Assembly (NCBI RefSeq): GCF_028453695.1
Contig: NC_135782.1
Coordinates: 9,796,001 to 9,860,000 of the forward strand
DNA from: Augochlora pura
Lineage: Eukaryota > Arthropoda > Insecta > Hymenoptera > Halictidae
Length of the DNA stretch: 64,000 nt
Direction of reading: 5' to 3'
In this document: positions 51,353 to 60,400 of the stretch, piece by piece
Numbering within the stretch: the stretch's first letter is position 1
Layout of the letters: every line of letters begins with the position of its first letter
Program-made: the position numbers and the translations under genes
The notes under the pieces: generated by a model
The model's input: the letters and a program-made list of their open reading frames with translations, nothing else
Database searches by the model: none
Told to the model about the DNA's origin: nothing

Positions 51353-51428
51353 GTTCCATGTTCGTTGCTCGAATCCTTTCGAGTGCCCAAGTGTTACTCG
51401 AAAGGGAGCGAGCAATGGCGCATGGAAC
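51353..51428 (+). ncRNA. precursor-miRNA-like hairpin, family not recognised
   Basis: A 76-nt stem-loop. The lower stem GTTCCATG pairs with CATGGAAC, then an internal loop (TTC against GGCG). The middle stem GTTGCTCG pairs with CGAGCAAT, followed by a 3-by-3 internal loop. The upper stem CCTTTCGAGT pairs with ACTCGAAAGG, with an 11-nt terminal loop. About 26 pairs in all, with the length and symmetric mismatches expected of an animal miRNA precursor. Its 5' arm resembles the hairpin arms at 49230 and 50829 (ATCCTTTCGAGTG against ATCCTTTGAGTG). I do not recognise a known mature miRNA in either arm. A 98-codon frame starting at 51358 overlaps it and is probably chance. Confidence 0.5.
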
Positions 51429-51494
51429 GGTATTTAATGATCATAACCAGCGACTGACATTGACTAGTGCATCGTACACGACGCAGTTTCAACT

Positions 51495-51512
51495 TGTGTG
51501 TGTGTGTGTGTG
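51495..51512. repeat. TG microsatellite within a long hairpin loop
   Basis: A TG run lying in the loop formed by CGACGCAG (upstream) and CTGCGTCG (downstream), which are exact complements. Confidence 0.8.
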
Positions 51513-52010
51513 GTTAGGTAGTGGTTTCTGCGTCGGTTTTTTGAAATCGGAATTAGTTCGAAGGAATCATATTCCATTCGATCCATGCCATGCAACGTGG
51601 ATCTATATGAAATATGTATGCAACGAATGTTCATTTACTATTCTTATCGGTTGAAATGATTTAATAAAAGCTGGCAAGAGTTTTGAAAATTGTATTTCTA
51701 TTGAAATAGTATTTACTGCCGAAAGACGAGCATTACTAGTCGATTATAATCACGTACGAGAAAATAAATAACAATTGGCATTCGATTAAATCGCAATGAT
51801 CGCTACCAGTGTCAGTCGATTTCAGTAATTAACATGTACCATAGTTGAGAGTGAATGTGATCATGTTGGGGTGTCAGAGGCGTCCCGGGACGTTCTCCGC
51901 AGGGTATAGCTCCTCAGCGTATGTGTGCCAATCGTGAAGCGAATGTGTTGGTGTGATTGCTTTGCTATTTTTTAAATATAAGATTAGGTAGGATAGGTAA
52001 CTTGCCTTAA

Positions 52011-52023
52011 TGTGTGTGTGTGT
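52011..52023. repeat. TG microsatellite
   Basis: A short TG run between two TTAGGTA motifs. Confidence 0.85.
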
Positions 52024-52045
52024 AAATTTGTTAGGTAGGGCCGAA

Positions 52046-52095
52046 ACTGACCATCGTTCTCTTTCGGGTAGGCCGCGATTCGTCCGACGGTCAGT
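52046..52095 (+). other. hairpin, 11-bp stem
   Basis: ACTGACCATCG (52046-52056) pairs with CGACGGTCAGT (52085-52095), with one mismatch and a 28-base loop. Confidence 0.5.
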
Positions 52096-52401
52096 CACCG
52101 GTAGGGCTCAAAGGGTTCGATTCGAACTTTATTCGAACGTAGCATGATGTTCGATACATGGCTCGATATCGATCCTTTGAAAATTCTCTTAGTTTCCGCG
52201 GTCGCGGACGCGTACGCGCGGGAATTAGGGCTTTCGAAACGAATCGATACCGGCTCCATTGCACCAGCAGGATTATGGGCTTTTTCCGAGACATTGTTTT
52301 TGTTTCGGAATTCGTTGGTTTTCCACTAGCTGCGGAGCACGTGTAAGGTTCTAGGTTCATCAGGCGAATCGCCGAAGAAAGAAGAGGCTAAATGCCGAAG
52401 A

Positions 52402-52431
52402 GGCCTCTCCGACAAACTGTCGAGAGAGGCC
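52402..52431 (+). other. hairpin, 13-bp stem with one bulge
   Basis: GGCCTCTC then CGACA pairs with TGTCG and GAGAGGCC, with a single bulged A and the loop AAC. Thirteen pairs in 30 nt make it one of the most stable small hairpins in the window. Confidence 0.6.
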
Positions 52432-52869
52432 ACCATATTTTCGTTACCACTTTGCCATTGTACTCGTTTGTAAAAATATTAGTTGTAGTAATAGTAGTAG
52501 TAGTATAGTAGTTGTAGTATTAATTATGGACAGACCTCGCCGTCCCAACGGTCAGCGCAGATGGGCACGTTCGTGATTTTCAGTAGCGTTGCGAAATAGT
52601 CACGCGTTGCTTTAATTTATTTTGAGCAGAGACAAAAATTAGCGTTGCGAATAAAATAGACGCGATTTCCATAAGTATACATATGAATTCTTTAAATTTA
52701 GCGTTGCGAGTGAAATTATCGCGATTTCAATTTGTTTGATATGCACAGTAGAGTTAAAGTTAGCGTTGCGAATTAATACAAGTTCGCGTTGAGAGTTGAT
52801 AACTTTTTAGGATTTGTAAAGTCAACCTGCTTTCGAAAAGCCGCTTCTTGGATATCTGTTCTTTGCATT

Positions 52870-53375
52870 AGCGTTACGTTAACATAATCGCGTTTAAGTA
52901 GTTTGCCTTTCGACTTCTCAGGTGCCTATGCTGCAGCTGCAACGAAGGGCAAATCTCGTCGCCCCAACAACAGTTTTCGGATGGGCACGTCCGCGACTTG
53001 CCGTAGGGTTGCGGATTAATCACGCGTAGTTTTAGATCATTCTTTGAACAGAAATTGATTTAGCGTTGTAGATTTTTCAAAGTCAATAGACTCTTGTTCC
53101 CTTGAAAAAGTAAAGTAATCTTTTTTGCATTTCTGTTCATTTTATTAGCGTTGCGACCAAACAATCGCGTTGCAATAGTTCGCTTTCCGACATTTCAGGC
53201 GCCCATGCCGAAGCTGCAACAATGGGCAGGCATCGCCGCTCCAACGAACAGCTCAGATGGGCACATCGCGATTTTATTAACGTTGCGAAATAATTGCTTT
53301 GCAGTAACTTCATTCGTCTTTCAGAGCCCATGCTGCAGCTGCAACTTTCCGTAGTGTGGCATTCGCGATTTTCTC
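52870..53375 (+). repeat. composite modules led by CAG acceptor-like sites
   Basis: Two long units (52870-53030 and 53147-53310) and a partial one (53279-53375). Each starts with a GCGTT-type motif, then a pyrimidine-rich run ending in CAG (CAG ends at 52921, 53198 and 53324), then a GCCCATGCTGCAGCTGCAAC-like block. The two long units continue with TCGCCGCTCCAAC, ATGGGCAC and another GTTGCG motif. A related block without the leader is at 52537-52610. In the 53199 unit, GCCCAT pairs with either ATGGGC downstream; in the 52922 unit the matching GCCTAT keeps the pairing through a G-U pair. Confidence 0.65.
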
Positions 53376-53454
53376 TAGAGTCACGAGTTCAAGCAAGAAC
53401 GGTTGAATTAGGGACGCGATTGTAAACGTGTTTTTCACAACAAGATAGTCGGAG

Positions 53455-53705
53455 GTATTAGACCTCGCAGCACGAGGCCGTGGAACACCATTTCTGTCCA
53501 TAAAAGGCAGCGCTACTAGACCTCGGTCTATATCCAGGGCGTTCGGCTCGTAGAATTTTTATTTTGCGACCTGGAACCACCGTTCTGGATGAAGGGGTGC
53601 ATCCGTCCTGGCGTTACGACATCCAGGCGGGTGGGTGGTGCGTAACGTAGGAATCCGGGGTGGATTACAAGGGACTGGAGACAGCTCCTGCCGCTAGGCT
53701 ATCTC
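53455..53705 (+). other. GC-rich folded block
   Basis: A 250-bp GC-rich block in AT-rich surroundings. It has hairpins CCTCG/CGAGG (53463-53477), TAGAC/GTCTA with loop CTCG (53517-53530) and CGTTACG/CGTAACG (53612-53618 with 53641-53647). TAGACCTCG occurs twice (53459 and 53517). There is no open frame of note. Confidence 0.5.
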
Positions 53706-54445
53706 GAAAAAAATAGTGTTGCGAGGATTCTTTTTCGCGTTATTTTAGAGTCGCGAAAATTGCAACGCGACGCATTAGAGTCCCGAAATAAATGCGACAC
53801 TGCGAGTAGCCGCTCCAAGGATCGCTGCATCTTATTACAATAGTCGTTGATTCCCTTTGAGTTGCGCAGAATTCGATCACATTACGCGAGAGTTTTCATT
53901 TCCGAATTTAAAAAATTAACTTCGAGATTAATCATGCACTGCTCGCGTTGTCATTGAAATGTTTAAATTTAAATTTTGTAGATTAGCGTTGTAAAAAAGA
54001 AGTCCGCGTTTTTTTACCCCTTTCACTTCAATTTCCTCTCTGAATGTAAAATATAATTGTAATTCTCGTATTCCGGGTCAATACTAGTACAAAGCACTGG
54101 AAGATTGGTATCGCAGGGAGCGCGAATATTTTATTTTTTCCTTTATGAGATAATCACTGTAAATTAAAAAACACAGGGACATTTTCATTTACAATCAATC
54201 AAATTAACGTCGCAGTTTCTTTTTAGACAGTATTGTCTATTTCTTAACAGGCATTTGTTTTTGGAATACATATCGAGTGAATTACCATTTTCATCGAATT
54301 TGTCTATTCCTCTCTATTTTTTACCAAATTAATGAATGATTAATTATTTCAAAAGAGTTTCTCTTTTATACGGGAAACAGAATTTGTAAAAGTATATTTT
54401 CGTAAAGGTATAAATATTTATACTCAGTCAGTTTATTTCATAAAG

Positions 54446-54547
54446 CGTTAGTTATTAAGGCGTCAGTTATTAAGGAATTAGTCATTAAGTAAAACTTGTA
54501 AGAAAAGAAGCCATAATGAATCATGGTTTTCATTATGACTCCTTTTC
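54446..54547 (+). repeat. twin hairpin module, copy 1
   Basis: Three short repeats of the form GTTATTAAGG precede a hairpin at 54502-54547. In it GAAAAG, AG and CATAATGAA pair with TTCATTATG, CT and CTTTTC around the loop TCATGGTT: 17 pairs with two mismatches. Confidence 0.65.
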
Positions 54548-54732
54548 GTGTCTAGAGTTTCAGGAAATATTAGTTGTTGATGAATAATTTTATTTCAGGA
54601 ATATTTGTGGTGGCAGTAAGTTTTAATTTAAAATAATAAGAACGAAACTATAAACAAACGTGGGGGAATACAATGACAATGAAAGAATGCCACAAAACCA
54701 GTAACTATAACCAGAAATATCGACGAAGTATA

Positions 54733-54856
54733 CGTTACTTATTAAGGCGTTGCGTTAGTTACTAAGTTATTTGTTAAAGCATTAGTAATGAAGCAAAAAT
54801 TATTGTTGTAAGAAAGGGAGCCATAACAAATTCTGGTTTCGTTCTGACTCCCTTTC
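54733..54856 (+). repeat. twin hairpin module, copy 2
   Basis: The same layout 310 bp downstream. The hairpin at 54812-54856 pairs GAAAGGGAG with CTCCCTTTC, then CATAACAAA with TTTCGTTCTG imperfectly. Compared with copy 1, one A-T pair in the lower stem has become G-C by changes on both arms, and a mismatch has become G-C. Confidence 0.65.
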
Positions 54857-54860
54857 GGAT

Positions 54861-55328
54861 CTCCAGTCACATCAACCTCGACGTGGTGAGACTCGAGCAA
54901 TCGATGCAATTTTCGATTTCCAATCAGCAGTAAATTCGTTTTATAACTAATTCGAAATCGATAATTACATGGAGCTAATGGCTGTGAAGTGGTGCTGGGT
55001 TTTTAATTATTAAGTAGGCGACAAATTTCGAAAATATTTAAATTTCAGGTCTATTAGAGATTTTGCAGTTTATCGAACTTTCTAGTATTATTACACATCC
55101 GGAGACATAATTACATCACTGCGAATATTTGGTGGAAATGAATATTTTCTAAATACCAAGTTGGAATTTGTTTCTGGAGTAGGGCGATATATGCAACATT
55201 ATCAAAAACATTCTTCTATTTATTACGACTTTTGAAGTAGCCTCTACGTAATTATATATGTTATTTACGTGTCTATCTTCTTGACACCTGATAATCTGTT
55301 AAAAGTTAGTGTGGACTATGCGTTAGCC
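54861..55328. other. AT-rich DNA, nothing recognised
   Basis: Sequence after the twin hairpins with no repeats or frames that stand out. Confidence 0.5.
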
Positions 55329-55389
55329 CATGTTCTAGTTCCTCAATATCTTCGTTTTTTATCAAGAATAACGATATCGTAATGAATGA
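55329..55389 (+). repeat. 61-bp direct repeat, left copy
   Basis: Matches 57427-57487 over 61 bp with a single difference (AAGAATAAC against AACAATAAC). It begins CATGTTCTAGTTCCTC and ends GTAATGAATGA. Confidence 0.9.
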
Positions 55390-55429
55390 ACGTTCTTAAA
55401 AGCCTATTGAAGACGGTAGAATCCGAAAA

Positions 55430-55750
55430 TTTCGGGTCTTTTTAGAATGATTCGAAGTCTTCGAGGTGTGTCAAAATCACATGGTTCCTCGAAGTTAGAT
55501 TTGAAAATATTGAAGAGTCTGCGATTCAAAGATCCTAGGGACCTCAAGGGACGTAGGACTCGTCGCAATCACAGAAGTCGAAGTTTAAACGATCCCAAGG
55601 GTCAAAGAAGCCTCGACGACTCTTAGGGTCGTGGAAACGATGAACCCACAGGGTTAAAGAGATCTCAGTGGTTCCAAGGATTCCCAAGGTGAATCTGAAG
55701 GGTCCCTACGATCTCGAGGATACCGAATGTCCCGAGGACCTATTCAACTT
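55430..55750. repeat. degenerate GGTC/CCAAGG-type minisatellite
   Basis: Short variants of GATCCCAAGG, GGTCCCTACG, CCTCGAAG and TCGAGG follow each other irregularly. A similar style recurs at 56310-56640 and at 6600-6990. Confidence 0.5.
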
Positions 55751-55999
55751 TGGCATTTTTTAAGGATCAATGTGCAACAGCTTAGAAATCGCATCTACAT
55801 GTTAGAACTATTGTAAGACGCATAAAAACGAGCTGTAATTGTTAAAAGATTAACGATTACTAAACGGATTTTATGTATATTCCTGTCGGTTATAGTGACG
55901 TGCATAATTATAGAATCAAAGTAATTTTCAAACTGTTATTGACATCTAAATGAAAACGTGACAAATATCATTCTTGTATATTTTTATTTTATATTACTT

Positions 56000-56135
56000 G
56001 TAATATAGAAATATAAAAATATGATATTAGAAATAATAGGAAATAGAAATATACAAATATGGTATTAGAAATAATAGAAAATAAAAATATACAAATACGA
56101 TATTACAAATAACAGAATATAAAAATACTACGATA
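56000..56135 (+). repeat. 38-bp tandem repeat, about 3 copies
   Basis: GATATTAG at 56023, GGTATTAG at 56061 and GATATTAC at 56099 are each followed by AAATAA and an AT-rich stretch, at exact 38-bp spacing. Confidence 0.75.
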
Positions 56136-57426
56136 CTTTTTATAAACATGAAACTTTTTCAAACACTTAAAGAAAACTACCTACGGTACTGTAAATAATT
56201 GCAAACTCAAAGTAATTTTTACATGTTTTCTGATTATTACACAAAAACCATAAAGAAGTGATTTGCTCGGTGCTTTATCTGCCACATCCTAGACACGTCT
56301 AAATTATAGCGTTGCACCATTGGGATCTCTCGCAGATACCCAAGCATCGATTTGAAAATCCTTGTAAGCTGTCGCTAGCAACTATTTCTAGGCGATGTGT
56401 GGGGCTTGAGGAACCCAGTGTTGTGTGTAACATGTTCTTCCTATCCATTGTCTTGCGCATTACGCCGGAATCGTTTAACGTGTTACGAGTACCCAGGGTA
56501 CGATGTTATCTGTATCGGGTTTCAAAGGTCTCGTGTTCTCAGTAGCTGTTCCAGGATACCTGACGTTGTTCAGATCGAGTTCCAAGGTCCTGCATTGCTA
56601 TTAGGTCCCAAGTATCCAACGTTTATTGATTGGATTTTTGCTCTCTAGTATCGCTAGTATCTCTAGTATCTAGTATCAATAAACTTGTATCTAGTTTATT
56701 AAATTGTAAGTGTCGATGTTGTGCCGACCGAGTTCTACTTCGGTTGCATTGGATCCTGCAAAACAAATTGCATTCCTACTTATTCAAAATGCACTGGCAA
56801 CGTTTCCTTCCATTGTCAACTGAGAAATATAGACTTTGAAATAAACCTGTGCTGGATGTCCAATAAATTAATTAGAGAGACAGAGTATGAAGACAATTGT
56901 CGTTATAGTCTTTATTATCAATTTATTAATATATATAGTGAGGTCTTGTTAAAGCTCTCAAGATTTCATGTGTTGTCTTCTTACTGAACTGGGAGAGAGA
57001 GCCTTCAAAAATATACGTTCCACACAATAGAATTTGTGGAATCTCAAATCAGGATACATAGCTATAATTATTCTTGAAATTTTGCTGCATGGAAATGAGT
57101 TTTAAAAAGTCAGAGACGTGTAATTAGAGGCTTTAACATCTGTACTAACAGAATATTTTAACAACTTTTCATACCAGGTTCCAAAAATTCAGAGATTAAC
57201 AATTTCCCTGTCATAATTTAGTGACCCTGTAGATCATTTCTGATCTTTTGACTGCACATTCTATGTATTTACGAGAAATATACAATTTAAAACAGTGAAA
57301 AGAGCATTTAATAACATCGACATTTTACTTGCGAACTATTAAAATTGTCAAAGAAAAAAATGCAACTTTTAAATGACTCCTACCTCGTATAGCAAATACA
57401 GGTAATTTTAATTCTGCATAGTTGCT

Positions 57427-57487
57427 CATGTTCTAGTTCCTCAATATCTTCGTTTTTTATCAACAATAACGATATCGTAATGAATGA
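57427..57487 (+). repeat. 61-bp direct repeat, right copy
   Basis: Partner of 55329-55389; the starts are 2098 bp apart. Weak similarity continues past the end (TTATTGAAGA against CTATTGAAGA). Confidence 0.9.
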
Positions 57488-57499
57488 TACTATACTAAG

Positions 57500-60400
57500 T
57501 TCTTGTTCTCAAAAACTTATTGAAGAGGATCGCATCAACTTCGAGTGCTATGGGTCCGCAATAGCCCCCGAATCCAGGTGATACCGATAACAAGGGCACA
57601 CGTGTACACGTTACGCCGGTACGTAACGCACGGGTTGCATGTTCTGTGCAGGGAGCGTTTAAATATTTACACTGTCATAATTACGTGTTTCAGCGGCACG
57701 GTATCCCATAATTGTACCAAACGCAGCCAATATTAATATTTGACGTTCGCCGAGTCCGTTGACGCTGAACGCGTTTAATATGTTTACAGCTGACGTGTTT
57801 TTCGTTGGACCAAATTTTCGCGATCTCGACGATTTGATTATGATCGTCCGATGAGAATAACGTTGTCACGATTACTTCCGGATTTAACACGTTCGCAGAC
57901 CTTCTCACAGCTATTATTATTCGAACGCGTAATGTAAATTTGTATTTTCGCAATCGGACTGGGTACTTCGTGCATTTATGGTAGAAACGGTTAAGACGAA
58001 CATAAAATTGTAAAAGCGTTAGAAGAATTTATGGATATTGTTACAGTATTTTACGCTTATTACAATTGTCAAATGAGGAAAAGTATTTTCACGTAATTTG
58101 TGTTTCTTACAATTTAATTGTGACAATTTTTATTTTGCATATATATATTGCAGTTTATTTATAACATTCTGTATGAAATAAAATATTACCTGCACAAAGA
58201 TTTATTTCAGTATATTCATATGACAAAAATTATATTTATTACTAAACTGCGGATCGTATGCGTTTATGACTAAAATTATTTCATTAGGAACAATACAGTA
58301 GACACATTTAATAAATTTAAAAATGTCGTGACACCATTTGCAATTTGTTTAACTCCTTGCTGTACTTTAACGAGTCAGACACGTGACGGAGATTTATAAC
58401 AATAAGCTGTTAAGTATGCATGTTCATTCATTCCTTTAAGAAGAAATAAAATTTTATTCTCTTGTCACCAATATTTAACCATTCGATTAGATGTAAGCAC
58501 GCAATGATTATAAAATTCCATTTTCTTCGAAGAAATTAGTGCGACCGAAAATATTCTATTCGTAATAATTGTAAAGAAAATGATACGGCAAGGGATTAAT
58601 TATTAAGTAATCATTTATGTAGCTCTTCTATCTTGTAACTAGTGCAGACAATTTTTATTTTGCATAAACATCCACAGTTACTAGTTAATATAAGCATGGA
58701 CATACTATTGTATGAACAATTATCTTAATCATCGTCTCATCGTATTAGTATCATTTCGAAAGACACGTCACTATTTATCGCATCACTATTATTTTGATCA
58801 ATATGTCTTTGTTCCGAGGAATTATTCGGATCGTTTGAAATAAATATTCATCTAAGATAGTTATCCAAATCAATTCGTTGTCTTATTAGCCCCCATGAAT
58901 TATTCTATCTGTTTGTTCGAATAATTATATTCATTTATTCGAATAATTTAGCAGGTTCTTGTACGACTAAATTATTCGAATGGATTGTTACTCGAATGGA
59001 ACTTTATTTGGATAAATTTGTCTCTGGAGCATTTTTATTCGACTGAAAATGCATTCGGTAGTAACGGTCGGATATTTTTTTTTTATTCGTTTCATTCCGC
59101 CCAGCTTTGCTTTATTCGTTGCGTCAGTATTATTTGCACATACGTGTCTACATTTATCATATCAGTACTATACCGACCAATTCGTGCTTATTTGCTCTAT
59201 CTGTATTATTTCGCGTACGTTTCATGCAAACATTGTTTAATACCGGCGGCAACTACGAATCATATACGATGCGCGCGATACGGGGAAACACGTTAATTGG
59301 TTTTAATCAGAGCCGTTTCCATGACGGACTGCTCGGCGTTAGGCTCTCGAGGCAGATTTGTTTTTAATTAACAAATCGCTCGCCGACTCGTTTCGACCAT
59401 CGGGCGCGGCGTTTCCACGGAATTATTCTAAAATATAGGATCGCGCTGGGAGAGCACGTATCGAAATATGTATAGGGCAGGGAAACGCCGAGCGTGCCGA
59501 AGCCGGAATTTCACTGTAATTTTCTCCACGCCCGTAGGGGCTTTCCCCGCAATTTTTTCCCCGACGATTTATCTCACTTGCATCCCCCTTTCCAAACGAC
59601 TTCTCCCGACCCGGATGCACACGCACCGAAAAAAACCTTCCAGCCACCGTGACAATTAACGCCCAGACAAAAATATCGCCGATATTTACTAATTTACTCT
59701 ATTTTTTACGCGCTGCCCATCTGCACTCTCCTGTTCTTCTACACTCTCGCGGGGCTTGTACGTAGGTTTCACTATAAATAATTCGTGCATTTGTTCGTCG
59801 ACGCTAATCAGCATGAATGGCTGTAAACGTACATAGGTGCATGTTCAACAATCTCATGATTCAACTCTTTGCGGATGAAGGGAAATATTTTTCTGAGACA
59901 CAGTAAATAAACGGAAGGGTTATTTGCTGGTAGAAGTATGTGTTGATGCCTTGTTATTAAAATAGTTCAATTATTAAGAACTTAGAATATTTTTATTTGT
60001 TAATAATACTGCACTGATCTGCCCAATTAATAAATACACTTTTCATTTTCAAATTTATATATTAGTCTTATTGTACATATAGACGGATAGATATTTTGCA
60101 AATGTTATTTTGTGAAACTATTTTGGCCTAAGTAACAAATTATTGATTGGAGAAATTTTTCATTGATTCTTTGACACATGTTTCACTAACTCTTCCATCA
60201 TCCTTTTAAAAATATACTATACTCATCAAAAAATACCGAAATCGTACTGAGAGAAATTTAAGATTAAATAACAAGTTAAATGTTAGCAAACATAAAATCA
60301 TGTGTTCATTCCGTTCACCCTAATACATTTCTACGCTATCGTTAATCACTATTATTCACTATCGTTCGCTATTGTACACATCGTCGCCAAACGTCAGCGA

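Larger units (their letters stand above)
52585..53994 (+). repeat. array of AGCGTTGCGA hairpin motifs
   Basis: AGCGTTGCGA or a close variant starts at 52585, 52641, 52700, 52762, 52870, 53005, 53062, 53147, 53279, 53715 and 53985. In most cases CGCGTT or CGCGAT follows 8-14 bases later. The two halves pair as RNA: for example AGCGUUGCGA with UCGCGUUGCA at 53147 and AGUGUUGCGA with UCGCGUUAUU at 53715, each with one U-U mismatch and conserved G-U pairs. Copies at 52585, 52641, 52700, 52762, 53147 and 53715 fold this way; those at 52870, 53062, 53279 and 53985 fold poorly. The first four are about 56-62 bp apart; later ones are irregular. Confidence 0.75.
49022..54860 (+). ncRNA. candidate spliced, structured long non-coding RNA locus (unrecognised)
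   Basis: A roughly 5.8-kb stretch with no ORF over 98 codons but an unusual density of duplicated modules, strong hairpins and splice-site-like sequences. In order: two ~190-bp modules (49091-49281, 50569-50880); a precursor-like hairpin (51353-51428); further hairpins at 52046-52095 and 52402-52431; an array of GCGTTGCGA hairpins (52585-53994); modules starting at CAG acceptor-like sites; a GC-rich folded block; and twin hairpins (54502-54547, 54812-54856). Many pairings need G-U pairs on the + strand, and the splice-like sites are also on +, which together favour + strand transcription. I recognise no known RNA family here. The boundaries, the single-transcript idea and any function are inference. 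Alternatives are several separate small RNAs or a cluster of structured repeats that is not transcribed. Confidence 0.35.

Noticed and set aside
51358..51654. 98-codon ORF in the candidate RNA locus
   Set aside because: It reads through the precursor-like hairpin and a TG run; the RNA structure explains the sequence better than coding does.
52104..52130. GGTTCGATTC resembling a tRNA B box
   Set aside because: The flanks do not form a T arm and no A box or cloverleaf lies upstream; the run is part of a TTCGAA inverted repeat.
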